DNA from: an uncultured Porphyromonas sp. | GTDB lineage: Bacteria > Bacteroidota > Bacteroidia > Bacteroidales > Porphyromonadaceae | DNA length: 64,000 nucleotides | NCBI GenBank assembly: GCA_943912835.1 | Contig: CALTVJ010000002.1 | Location: forward strand, 29,640-93,639 | Direction: 5' to 3' | Shown here: positions 28,280-36,606 of the stretch, piece after piece | How positions within the stretch are numbered: position 1 is the first letter of the stretch | Layout of the letters: each line of letters opens with the position of its first letter | Notes under the pieces: model-generated | Databases searched by the model: none | What the model saw: the letters and a program-made list of their open reading frames with translations, nothing else | Told to the model about the DNA's origin: nothing | Made by a program: the position numbers and the translations under genes

Positions 28280-29725
28280 TTAACCAACAGAGCCTTCAAG
28301 TGAAATAGAGAGCAATTTTTGTGCTTCAACAGCAAACTCCATAGGTAATTTATTCATGACTTCCTTGGCATATCCATTAACTATTAAGCCGACAGCTTCT
28401 TCAACAGAAATACCTCGTTGTTGGCAATAGAATACTTGATCCTCACTGATTTTACTCGTTGTCGCTTCATGCTCAATGATTGCGGTGTCATTGTCAACTT
28501 GTACATACGGGAAAGTATGAGCACCACAAGTACTACCGAGTAGTAGGCTATCACATTGAGAGTGATTACGAGCATTGTCAGCGTGTTTACCTACTTGGAC
28601 GAGTCCACGATAGCTGTTTTGACTTTTACCAGCACTAATTCCTTTACTTACGATACGACTTTTAGTATTTTTCCCTAAGTGTATCATTTTTGTACCAGTA
28701 TCAGCTTGTTGGTAGTTATTCGTTACTGCTACAGAGTAAAATTCGGCAACACTTTCATCTCCCTGTAAAACGCAACTAGGATATTTCCAGGTGATTGCAG
28801 AGCCTGTCTCAACTTGGGTCCAACTCAATTTAGAGCGGTCTCCTCGGCAGATTCCTCTTTTGGTTACAAAGTTGTAAATACCGCCATTTCCGTCTTTATC
28901 TCCAGGGAACCAATTTTGAACAGTTGAGTACTTAACTTCAGCATCTTTTTCGACGATAATCTCCACGATTGCTGCATGTAATTGATTTTCATCTCTTTGA
29001 GGGGCTGTACATCCTTCAAGATAGCTAACATATGATCCTTCGTCTGCAACGATAAGTGTTCGTTCGAATTGTCCAGTATTGATTGCATTTATTCTGAAGT
29101 ATGTTGATAGCTCCATGGGGCATCTTACGCCTTTAGGGATATAAACAAATGAACCATCAGAAAAAACAGCAGAATTCATTGCTGCAAAGAAGTTATCCTT
29201 AACAGGGACTACCGTTCCTAAATATTTTCGAACTAACTCGGGATATTCCTTTACCGCATCACTGAAGGAACAAAAGATAATACCTTTTTCTGCAAGTTTT
29301 TCTTTAAATGTTGTTTTTACAGATACAGAGTCTAATACAGCATCAACAGCTATACCACTTAAGATCTTCTGTTCTTCCAGAGGAATACCCAACTTTTCGA
29401 ATGTTTTTAATAGTTCAGGATCAACCTCATCTAGACTTTTAGGTCCTTCCTTCTTTTTGGGCGCAGCATAGTAGTAAATATCCTGATAATCTATTTCAGG
29501 GATTTTCAATTGAGCCCAATCAGGCATACTCATTTCTTGCCAAGCTTTGAGCGCATTGAGGCGATACTCTAACATCCACTCTGGTTCTTCTTTTTTTGCA
29601 GAAATAAGTCTTACGGTCTCTTCATTAAGACCTTTCCCCAAGGTTTCTGTATCGATGTCGGTACTGAAACCATACTTATATTCGCTTGACGTAACTTCGT
29701 CAATTATTTGTTCGTTTTCTGACAT
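28280..29725 (-). CDS. sufB: Fe-S cluster assembly protein SufB
   Basis: SufB is the main scaffold subunit on which clusters are assembled. The 481-residue protein has the SufB-specific [14 protein letters not shown] segment and the long right-handed beta-helix with [21 protein letters not shown] and the [13 protein letters not shown] segment (with functional His and Glu) are intact. The cysteine desulfurase partner sufS lies 18 kb away on the opposite strand. Confidence 0.97.
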   Translation of the reverse strand: MSENEQIIDEVTSSEYKYGFSTDIDTETLGKGLNEETVRLISAKKEEPEWMLEYRLNALKAWQEMSMPDWAQLKIPEIDYQDIYYYAAPKKKEGPKSLDEVDPELLKTFEKLGIPLEEQKILSGIAVDAVLDSVSVKTTFKEKLAEKGIIFCSFSDAVKEYPELVRKYLGTVVPVKDNFFAAMNSAVFSDGSFVYIPKGVRCPMELSTYFRINAINTGQFERTLIVADEGSYVSYLEGCTAPQRDENQLHAAIVEIIVEKDAEVKYSTVQNWFPGDKDGNGGIYNFVTKRGICRGDRSKLSWTQVETGSAITWKYPSCVLQGDESVAEFYSVAVTNNYQQADTGTKMIHLGKNTKSRIVSKGISAGKSQNSYRGLVQVGKHADNARNHSQCDSLLLGSTCGAHTFPYVQVDNDTAIIEHEATTSKISEDQVFYCQQRGISVEEAVGLIVNGYAKEVMNKLPMEFAVEAQKLLSISLEGSVG

Positions 29726-29847
29726 TTTATCCGTGGTAATTAGGATTTTTTAGAGATAACATATTCTGTAAATGTTTTGTTTTAAGCATCGAGGTAAATA
29801 CACTTACCACTCTCTATCGATCAATTTAGAATCTTTATTAGAGTTTC

Positions 29848-31245
29848 TCATTGTTGGTTGTGGCAACGTTGATCCGAGATATAACTGTTTAGCTTCTTAA
29901 AAAAGCTTTCAGTCAAAGGAGATATGGTTTTGTTGAAGTTTTCATTCTGGAATGAAAGGTTGAGTTCTCCATTATGAATTTTGATTTTGTTCAACATCTG
30001 TTCAATAAGCCTCCAAAATATGGTTTCATCCTGTATCTTATTGTAAGTAGTTAACAATCCATTTGAAGAAATAGTTAGAGGATGCATGATGAGAGGACTT
30101 AACGATCTTGTGTTAGGGTTTATGAATCTAACAGGTCGAGATGTCCCTAATCTAAATCCAATTTCGTTATAATAACCCATTGTATAGTCATGTCTAATTC
30201 CAGCTGTCAATATTTCTTTAATGTCTTCAGGTTCGGATAAGGCTAAATAGCTGTGCCGAGATGAGGCAAGGTCAAGGTCTTTAAAGCATTTAAATCTATT
30301 TTCTCTTTCAAAATTGTGATGTTTGTGCCTCGATTTATTCAGGGCTAAATATATTTTTCTGATTTGCAGTCTGAGTTTGCTGGCTTCAGATTTGATTAGA
30401 GTGGGGGATTTTGAGGACGCATAACTAGATAATAATCCACATCTGATACCTTGCCTACTAGCATTCTTTAAAATTTTCCTCATGGACCTAAAGTTATATT
30501 TAGGCTTATCTTCATTAAATGGTGATTGAGTAGACTTTAAAAATAGGGTTGTATTTATGGGGATTTGAGCGAAAGTACTCCTATCCATCAAGGTATTATG
30601 TAGTATATAAATATCATCAAATGTGTTATAAGGATCTTCCTTTTTGAGAATTCTAAGAAAGAAGCCCCTTATACCTGTATAAAGAAAGGGGCGATATACA
30701 TCAATTCCAAGGTTAATTTGCTTGAACGTTTGTGGGATAGTATCCATATATAGCTCTAAGCTGTCAATAATGTCTTGAGACTGTAGCAGATTTCTAAGTA
30801 CCACAGCATATTCATCAACGAGAGGACGATCTAAACAGTTTGCTCGATAGAGCAGGGAAGCTTCTAATGGGAAACGACCATAATCATCTCGGATATTTCT
30901 CTTATACATCTCCTCATATCTGCTAATCAGATAATAGGTTGATGCAATAACATCTGCATGTATGAGTAGTGTTTTTCCTTCATTTATCCATTCATGATAC
31001 GGGGCTCCAAACAATAAGGGTACACCTTCCCAAAGTGCTAATGGAGTATCGGGTTCAGCTTTGGGGGTACCATATATTTTGGGCTTAAAGAATCCAGAGG
31101 CCTTGATTACAACTTTCTCAGTTTTAATCTGATCAAGGTTGTCTGTATATTTGATAAAATTATATCCACTTTTTTTATCATCACTCTTGTTGTAGAGGCT
31201 TCCGATCAGGAATTCTAAGATATAATTTAGTACATTGTCATTCAT
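29848..31245 (-). CDS. DUF7033-type polysaccharide-deacetylase-like protein, possibly inactive
   Basis: The 465-residue soluble protein resembles the Bacteroidota deacetylase-like family with an N-terminal DUF7033 region. N-terminal features are P-L-L-F-G-A-P (near 75) and D-V-I-A-S-T-Y-Y-L-I-S-R-Y-E-E. Later come L-G-I-D-V-Y-R-P near residue 195, S-R-H-S-Y-L-A-L near 330, and D-Y-T-M-G-Y-Y-N-E-I-G-F-R near 355. The loop that usually reads G-x-H-P-S-Y is G-L-L-S-S-Y here (near 268), without the metal-binding His. I use the ATG at 31245; the TTG at 31266 would add seven residues. Substrate unknown. Confidence 0.7.
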   Translation of the reverse strand: MNDNVLNYILEFLIGSLYNKSDDKKSGYNFIKYTDNLDQIKTEKVVIKASGFFKPKIYGTPKAEPDTPLALWEGVPLLFGAPYHEWINEGKTLLIHADVIASTYYLISRYEEMYKRNIRDDYGRFPLEASLLYRANCLDRPLVDEYAVVLRNLLQSQDIIDSLELYMDTIPQTFKQINLGIDVYRPFLYTGIRGFFLRILKKEDPYNTFDDIYILHNTLMDRSTFAQIPINTTLFLKSTQSPFNEDKPKYNFRSMRKILKNASRQGIRCGLLSSYASSKSPTLIKSEASKLRLQIRKIYLALNKSRHKHHNFERENRFKCFKDLDLASSRHSYLALSEPEDIKEILTAGIRHDYTMGYYNEIGFRLGTSRPVRFINPNTRSLSPLIMHPLTISSNGLLTTYNKIQDETIFWRLIEQMLNKIKIHNGELNLSFQNENFNKTISPLTESFFKKLNSYISDQRCHNQQ

Positions 31246-31270
31246 GATTAAGACAAAATTATACAAAACA

Positions 31271-31300
31271 GCTGAGGCCTACAATTAAGTAAGCCCCAGC
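31271..31300 (-). terminator. Possible terminator after the ferredoxin gene
   Basis: On the minus strand the arms GCTGGGGC and GCCTCAGC form a short stem with one mismatch and are followed by TGTTTTGT. It lies 75 bases after the ferredoxin stop codon and just before the deacetylase-like gene. The stem is short, so the call is tentative. Confidence 0.4.
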
Positions 31301-31374
31301 ATCTCTCAAACTTTAAATCAAAACTCTAATCATTAAGAGCTTAGATCCTATTCCTAAATGAACAGGGGAAAATA

Positions 31375-31539
31375 CTAAGCATGTATCGCTTCTGTAGGAC
31401 AGACATCAGCACAAGCACCACAATCAATGCAAGTATCTGCATCAATAACATAGATAGATCCTTCAGAAATAGCTGATACAGGACATTCGTCTATGCAAGT
31501 GCCACAAGCTATACAGCTGTCAGTAATTACATGTGCCAT
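31375..31539 (-). CDS. Bacterial-type 2[4Fe-4S] ferredoxin
   Basis: This 54-residue low-potential electron carrier has two [4Fe-4S] binding motifs. The first is C9-x2-C12-x2-C15-x3-C19-P and the second C37-x2-C40-x2-C43-x3-C47-P, so all eight ligands are present. The order and the acidic composition are those of the clostridial-type ferredoxin. The ATG at 31539 follows a well-formed promoter (31580-31612). Redox partners are not shown by context. Confidence 0.96.
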   Translation of the reverse strand: MAHVITDSCIACGTCIDECPVSAISEGSIYVIDADTCIDCGACADVCPTEAIHA

Positions 31540-31579
31540 AATTAATACCGTTTATGTGATAAATTTTATTAGTTCACTA

Positions 31580-31612
31580 CAAAGGTAAATAAAATATGTT
31601 GAATATACCAAC
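31580..31612 (-). promoter_or_regulatory. Promoter for the ferredoxin gene
   Basis: On the minus strand TACCTTTG (31580-31587) matches the -7 element TAnnTTTG and GTTG (31609-31612) lies 21 bases upstream, close to the -33 element TTTG. The ATG is 40 bases downstream of the -7 element. Confidence 0.65.
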
Positions 31613-31662
31613 AGTTAGGTATTTTGAAGTGCTTGAATACCTATATAATGGTATGAGAAATA

Positions 31663-31693
31663 AAATCCCACAGAGGTGATATCTGTGGGATTT
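31663..31693 (-). terminator. Terminator after the LRR lipoprotein gene
   Basis: The arms AAATCCCACAG and CTGTGGGATTT pair perfectly over 11 bases around a 9-base loop, and the stem can be extended by one more pair. It lies just downstream of the stop codon of the minus-strand lipoprotein gene (31718). T runs flank it on both strands. Confidence 0.85.
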
Positions 31694-31717
31694 TTGCGGA
31701 AGTAATAAATGGTTTGT

Positions 31718-32860
31718 TTAGTTGTCTGCTATAGTCCAACCTTTATCAGTTACAATCTGTCTATCAGAATTACTTAAGCTGTTTATTTTGAGCTTAGCAC
31801 CTGATTTTTTAGGGAGTGATTGTAAAACTTGAGTCAAGTTGTTTCCAGTTAAGGTTGGATTCTCGGTCAAATCTAGCTCTACTAATTGGCTAAATGCAGA
31901 GAAGTTTGCTGTTGCAAGTTTATTCCCTCTAAGATTTAGATATGTGATTGATGTAAACTTACATACTTGATTGTTGAAATTTGTAAAAGATGCACCTGAA
32001 AGATTTAGAGACTTAAGTTTGTCATTACCTGTATCTGTTGAGAATCCTGAAAAGTTAGTTAATCTTTTAGCTTCTCCTTCTTTTAATAATTTAGTACCAC
32101 TTAAGTCTACCTTAGTTGTGCCATTCATATCTCTGAGCAAAACACCTGTTAATGAAGGACAATTGCTTAAATCGATAGTTGGGGTAGCACAACGACTATT
32201 AGAAAATTTTTTGAGTTTGGTGGAGCCTTTAAAGTTAACATTCTTATTAAAATAGGTTCCAATGAGGTAAAGCTCCTCTAGGTTAGGGAAAGACTCCAAT
32301 GTAAAGTCGTTTGTTGTATTATTTTCGTTTAAGTCAATAATTTTAAGATTTTTGGGTAGGGTGATTAGTCCTGCTTTAAATACCCGAACCTCTTCCAAAC
32401 TTAAAAGAGTAGACAAGTCTAGAGGACTTTTTGAGCTAATGTTTCGAATAATTATTTTCTTTAAGGTCGTTGGAGCTTGAGAAAAATCGATTGATTCAAA
32501 ACGTCCAGAAGAGATGCTAAGAGAGTTCACATTTCCTTTAAGAATAATTGTCGCACCAGCCTGGTTTGCTGTAATACTAATTGTTTTTCCCTCTCTAGTT
32601 GTTTTTGCTCCCTCAATGAACAAACCCTCACCTTTGAATTCAGACAATGAGAAGCTTGTTTCCTTGGGAGATAAAATTAGCTTAATACCTTTAGTGTTAT
32701 CTATAGGTGTGTTAGAGTCACCTATTCCATTATTAGTATTTTTGCCCCCTTGATCCGGAATCACTGTTGGAGGAATTGGTTCTCCTCCCTTTTTTTTACA
32801 AGAGCCCATAAAGATAAGAGCACATAATCCGAGTACCCCTATTTTAATAATTTGTTTCAT
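31718..32860 (-). CDS. Leucine-rich-repeat lipoprotein
   Basis: The 380-residue protein has a lipoprotein signal with lipobox F-M-G-S-C (Cys21), followed by a Gly/Pro/Asn-rich linker to about residue 55. The rest holds irregular leucine-rich repeats, e.g. L-K-S-L-N-L-S-G, I-T-Y-L-N-L-R-G-N and L-V-E-L-D-L-T-E-N, and it ends K-G-W-T-I-A-D-N, a common end of Bacteroidota LRR proteins. There is no type IX secretion domain visible. It is probably surface-exposed and may bind host or bacterial ligands. The neighbour asnS (30 bases upstream) is unrelated. Confidence 0.8.
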   Translation of the reverse strand: MKQIIKIGVLGLCALIFMGSCKKKGGEPIPPTVIPDQGGKNTNNGIGDSNTPIDNTKGIKLILSPKETSFSLSEFKGEGLFIEGAKTTREGKTISITANQAGATIILKGNVNSLSISSGRFESIDFSQAPTTLKKIIIRNISSKSPLDLSTLLSLEEVRVFKAGLITLPKNLKIIDLNENNTTNDFTLESFPNLEELYLIGTYFNKNVNFKGSTKLKKFSNSRCATPTIDLSNCPSLTGVLLRDMNGTTKVDLSGTKLLKEGEAKRLTNFSGFSTDTGNDKLKSLNLSGASFTNFNNQVCKFTSITYLNLRGNKLATANFSAFSQLVELDLTENPTLTGNNLTQVLQSLPKKSGAKLKINSLSNSDRQIVTDKGWTIADN

Positions 32861-32890
32861 GATTTAATTTTGTTAATGTACATTATGATA

Positions 32891-34291
32891 TTAAAATTCT
32901 GCATTTCTTGGTGTTCTTGGGAAAGGAATCACATCTCTGATATTTGTCATCCCAGTTACAAATAGCAACAAACGTTCGAAACCTAAGCCAAATCCAGAGT
33001 GTGGGGCTGTACCGTATCTGCGTGTATCAAGATACCACCAGATATCCTTGTCTGGTACTCCCATTTCTTGGGCTCTCATTTTTAGTGTTTCATAGTTTGC
33101 TTCTCTCTCTGAGCCTCCAATGATTTCACCAATTTTAGGGAACAATACATCCATACCTCGGACTGTCTTGCCATCATCATTTAATTTCATATAGAAGCTT
33201 TTGATCTCTTTGGGGTAATCTGTTACGATCACAGGAGTCTTAAAATGCTCCTCTACAAGGTATCGTTCATGCTCGCTACTCATGTCAGCTCCCCAATAAA
33301 TAGGAAATTCGAACTTTCTACCTTTCTTAGCTACAGCTTCTTCGAGAATATTTATTCCCTCTGTATATGATAGACGTTTAAATGGCTTTTCGAGAACAAA
33401 ATTTAGACGACTAATTAGTTCCTTGTCATAATGCTCTGATAAGAAAGTAATGTCATCAAAGCAATTTTCTAGAGCCCAACGTACGCAATGTTTTATAAAA
33501 TCTTCTGCAAGATCCATATTCTCTTCAATTTCGAGAAAAGCAACCTCGGGTTCTATCATCCAAAATTCGGCCAAATGCCTTGGAGTATTGGAGTTTTCTG
33601 CTCGGAAGGTTGGCCCAAACGTATATATTGCACCCATAGACATGGCAGCAAGCTCTCCTTCTAGTTGTCCAGAGACGGTCAGAGATGTAGGGCTATTAAA
33701 AAAGTCTTGACTGTAATCAATATCTCCCGTTTCTGTCTTTGGTAAATTATTCAAATCTAATGTGGTGACTTGAAACATTTGTCCTGCCCCTTCGGCATCA
33801 CTGCCTGTTATGATTGGGGCATGGAAATAGTAAAACCCTTTACTATGAAAATAGGAGTGTATAGCCATAGACATTTCATGTCTAATGCGATAAATAGCTC
33901 CAAATGTGTTAGTACGTGGACGCAAGTGAGCTATTTCTCTAAGAAATTCTAGTGAATGTCCTTTTTTCTGTAAAGGATAAGTTTCTGGATCTGCAGTTCC
34001 TAAGACACGAATGTCTTGAGCTAAAACTTCCACACTTTGTCCTTTCCCCTGAGAGATGACCAAATCACCGATGACACTAAGGCTGGCTCCCGTCGTTATT
34101 TGAGACAATAAATTGGGATCAAACTTCTCATTATCTGCAACAATCTGTATATTATGTATTGTAGATCCATCATTCAGTGAGATAAAACTCACCGATTTAT
34201 TGCCCCTTTTTGTGCGAACCCACCCCTTGACACAGACAGATGTGCCTACGAGCTGAGCTTTCAAAAGCTCATTTATTCTAATTTGTTTCAC
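32891..34291 (-). CDS. asnS: Asparagine-tRNA ligase
   Basis: It charges tRNA-Asn with asparagine. The 466-residue class II synthetase has the N-terminal OB-fold anticodon domain (about 1-115), class II motif 2 ([15 protein letters not shown] near 220) and motif 3 (G-F-G-L-G-F-E-R-L near 440). The reading begins with GTG at 34291, since no ATG precedes the conserved I-N-E-L-L. The pseudouridine synthase gene lies 34 bases upstream on the same strand. Confidence 0.96.
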   Translation of the reverse strand: MKQIRINELLKAQLVGTSVCVKGWVRTKRGNKSVSFISLNDGSTIHNIQIVADNEKFDPNLLSQITTGASLSVIGDLVISQGKGQSVEVLAQDIRVLGTADPETYPLQKKGHSLEFLREIAHLRPRTNTFGAIYRIRHEMSMAIHSYFHSKGFYYFHAPIITGSDAEGAGQMFQVTTLDLNNLPKTETGDIDYSQDFFNSPTSLTVSGQLEGELAAMSMGAIYTFGPTFRAENSNTPRHLAEFWMIEPEVAFLEIEENMDLAEDFIKHCVRWALENCFDDITFLSEHYDKELISRLNFVLEKPFKRLSYTEGINILEEAVAKKGRKFEFPIYWGADMSSEHERYLVEEHFKTPVIVTDYPKEIKSFYMKLNDDGKTVRGMDVLFPKIGEIIGGSEREANYETLKMRAQEMGVPDKDIWWYLDTRRYGTAPHSGFGLGFERLLLFVTGMTNIRDVIPFPRTPRNAEF

Positions 34292-34325
34292 GTGTATATA
34301 TAAATATAAAACGAATTCAGTTTAT

Positions 34326-35483
34326 CTATTCAAAAGCTCCCATTCTTAACGCATTAACCTCTTCTTCATTGAGATAACGCCACTGCCCTCTACGTAAATT
34401 TTTCTTAGTTAAACCTGCAAAATAGACTCTATCTAATTTGAGAATACGATAGCCAAAATGTTCAAAAATACGACGAACGATTCGGTTACGCCCAGAATGG
34501 ATCTCTATACCAACTTGAGAAAAATCGTCTTCGGTTACATAACTAATAGCGTCAGCATGGATTTCTCCATCATCGAGCTCGATTCCATCAGCAATGCTTT
34601 GCATATGTTCCATTGACACGGGTTTGTCTAGCCAAACATGATAGATTTTCTTCTTCATGAATGAGGGGTGTGTCAATTTTGCGGCCAAAGCACCGTCGTT
34701 GGTGATGAGTAGCACACCTGTGGTTTGTCTATCTAGTCGACCAACTGGATATATTCGTTCTGGACATGCATTTTTTACAAGATCCATTACAGTTAATCTA
34801 CACTCAGGGTCATCACTAGTTGTAACACAATTTTTAGGTTTATTCAAGAGTACATAAATTTTGCTTTGACTTTCTACTTTCTGACCTTTATACTCGACTA
34901 TATCAAGAGGTGTAACACGATGGCCAAGCTCTTTGACAACTTTTCCGTTAATAATGATATCTCCATTAGCGATAAGAATGTCTGCTTCTCTCCTAGAACA
35001 AATACCCGCATTAGCCAGATACTTGTTTAGTCGAATTTCTGTTTCTGGAGGTAATACTTCTGGATAGCGTACTGTTTGGGGTGGAGTGGAGCCGCTTGGT
35101 TTATTTGAATGATTTCTTGAAGGCGTTTTTCTGTTTGATAGCTTGCTTGACGATATGGTAGACTGCTTTTGCCCCTTATTAGAGTTATAGTGATCCACAT
35201 ACTCTTTCTCAAAGTGCTGTTTTTCTTTATGAGGGAGAGGTAAATCTGTATTGTGTGTTTCAGATCTATTAGACATATCGCTAGACTTCAATATCTCATT
35301 CTTAATGCTGAGATGATTGGTTGTCCCATGTTCGATTGTTGTGATACGTACCCTTTTACGTTTCCCAACATGTTTCTGATTTAAACGAGTAGATAAAGTA
35401 CCATCTGCTGATGCTATTGGAACTCGTTTATTAGAAGTACTATCGATACTTTTATTTTTATCTGTTGATTTATTTATATTCAT
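34326..35483 (-). CDS. rluB: RluB/RsuA-family pseudouridine synthase with long disordered N-terminal extension
   Basis: The enzyme makes pseudouridine in rRNA. Of 385 residues, the catalytic part starts near residue 148 with an S4 domain (R-L-N-K-Y-L-A-N-A-G-I-C-S-R-R-E-A-D) and continues with the synthase domain, whose catalytic Asp lies in V-G-R-L-D-R-Q-T-T-G near 248. G-R-N-R-I-V-R-R-I-F-E-H is the family's RNA-contact motif. The first 147 residues are low-complexity, Lys/Ser/Asn-rich and basic, which is longer than in most homologues. The exact target base is inferred from the family. Confidence 0.9.
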   Translation of the reverse strand: MNINKSTDKNKSIDSTSNKRVPIASADGTLSTRLNQKHVGKRKRVRITTIEHGTTNHLSIKNEILKSSDMSNRSETHNTDLPLPHKEKQHFEKEYVDHYNSNKGQKQSTISSSKLSNRKTPSRNHSNKPSGSTPPQTVRYPEVLPPETEIRLNKYLANAGICSRREADILIANGDIIINGKVVKELGHRVTPLDIVEYKGQKVESQSKIYVLLNKPKNCVTTSDDPECRLTVMDLVKNACPERIYPVGRLDRQTTGVLLITNDGALAAKLTHPSFMKKKIYHVWLDKPVSMEHMQSIADGIELDDGEIHADAISYVTEDDFSQVGIEIHSGRNRIVRRIFEHFGYRILKLDRVYFAGLTKKNLRRGQWRYLNEEEVNALRMGAFE

Positions 35484-35553
35484 CTAGATTGTTCAAATAT
35501 GTTTCTTTCGGAGTAATTCAGGAAAGAAAGCCTCTAATCTTAAATTCGTACTG

Positions 35554-35561
35554 CAAAGATA
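35554..35561 (-). promoter_or_regulatory. -7 promoter element upstream of rluB
   Basis: On the minus strand TATCTTTG matches TAnnTTTG exactly, 70 bases before the rluB ATG. It is not accompanied by a clear TTTG at the usual spacing. It lies in the 156-base spacer next to the insertion-sequence remnant. Confidence 0.5.
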
Positions 35562-35602
35562 CATATTTTACATAGTTTCACCATTTGATACCTATAATCA
35601 AA

Positions 35603-35620
35603 GAGGGCTCCTGAATCAAA
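35603..35620 (+). repeat. Candidate left terminal inverted repeat of the ISAs1-type remnant
   Basis: GAGGGCTCCTGAATCAAA resembles the MITE ends nearby (CAGGGCAACCGCATCAAA): 12 of 18 bases agree, including AGGGC and ATCAAA. It lies 20 bases before the transposase start, where a left end is expected. No right end matching it is visible. Confidence 0.4.
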
Positions 35621-35626
35621 ATATGA

Positions 35627-35634
35627 TATCTTTG
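35627..35634 (+). promoter_or_regulatory. -7 promoter element for the transposase remnant
   Basis: TATCTTTG matches TAnnTTTG exactly, six bases before the ATG at 35640. The message would therefore start at or close to the start codon. No TTTG is present at the usual -33 spacing. Confidence 0.45.
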
Positions 35635-35639
35635 GTCTT

Positions 35640-36294
35640 ATGAATGTAGTTGATTAATTTTGAAGGGGTACAAGATCCTCCAGTTGTTGGTTGTTGTAAG
35701 TATAAGTTAAGTGACATTTTAGTTATAGCCTTAGCTAGTTATCTCTGTGGAGCTGAAGATTATGAGTCCATGAAGGAGCTGTGTGTAGAGCGTGGCGAAT
35801 CTCTTCGCCCTTTAGTAAAACTCCCCAATGGTACTCAAAGTATAGATACTTTTGAACGTATCCTACAATGCATTGAGCCCCATTCGCTTTATGCCTGCCT
35901 AAGTGTTTATGGTAAAAACTTTATTCAAAACCTTGAAGGGAAGCATATCGCCATTGAGAGTAAACGTTTACAGGGTGCAAAGTATAAGAATGGATACACG
36001 CATATTCTCTCGGCTTGGGTAGATGAGGTAAGTTTAGCCCAAGAAACGGTTGCTGATAAGCATAATGAACTTCAAGCTATTCCCGAAGTATTAGATAGCC
36101 TAGATTTATCGGATTCTGTGGTGAGTATCGATGCGAAGGGTACACAAAAGACTCTTACCGAGCAGATTATTCAATCCGATGCGGATTATGTACTGAGTTT
36201 TCAAGCCAATCAGAAGCATCTCTTTGAAGACGTTCGAGATGCTTTTACTGGTAGGTATCAGTTTGACACTTGATACTTAGAATCTGTAAATAAT
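35640..36294 (+). pseudogene. Decayed ISAs1-family transposase
   Basis: The protein is recognisable as an ISAs1-type transposase from N-terminal Y-K-L-S-D-I-L-V-I-A-L-A-S-Y-L-C-G-A and later V-S-I-D-A-K-G-T-Q-K-T with A-D-Y-V-L-S-F-Q-A-N-Q-K-H-L. Lesions: the ATG at 35640 reads M-N-V-V-D and then shifts frame before F-E-G-V-Q-D-P; the first catalytic site I-A-I-D-G-K reads I-A-I-E-S-K; an in-frame TGA at 36271-36273 is followed by Y-L-E-S-V-N-N; and the gene stops at a MITE. The C-terminal third is missing (families run to about 370 residues; 210 are seen). It cannot be active. Confidence 0.85.
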
Positions 36295-36519
36295 CAGGGC
36301 AACCGCATCAAATCAAACGATGTATCCTGCTATATATATTGCAATATAGGATTACTGATATTCAACTTAATGGCAGAACAGCTACAGGTATATAATGTAA
36401 TTGGAGGACGCTAGGGAGGGCTTTTCATAGATGTAGTTTGATGGGATTTCGCAAGATATAGCCTACAACCCTTTGCTACAGAGAGATTCACGAAATAAGA
36501 TTTAGATGCGGTTGCCCTG
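36295..36519. mobile_element. 225-bp MITE with 15-bp terminal inverted repeats
   Basis: The ends are perfect 15-base inverted repeats: CAGGGCAACCGCATC (36295-36309) and its complement GATGCGGTTGCCCTG (36505-36519). They are flanked directly by GTAAATAAT (36286-36294) and GCAAATAAT (36520-36528), a 9-bp target duplication with one mismatch. The interior has no ORF of note and holds a palindrome, TATATTGCAATATA. The ends begin with CAGGG, as in ISAs1-family elements, so a relative of the nearby transposase may have mobilised it. It lies against the end of the transposase remnant. Confidence 0.85.
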
Positions 36520-36606
36520 GCAAATAATCTTTAGATAATACTGTTTAGATGAATAGTATTATTTTTGTTATAATTTTAAGAAGAGATATTTAATAGTATT
36601 TGATAT

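Noticed and set aside
29765..29815. Short inverted repeat GGTAA/TTACC downstream of sufB's neighbour gene
   Set aside because: The stem is only five bases with no T tract, so it is not a convincing terminator.
36295..36410. Open frame across the MITE left end (QGNRIKSND...)
   Set aside because: It looked like transposase continuing past the TGA, but the perfect inverted ends and target duplication show that this sequence belongs to the inserted MITE.
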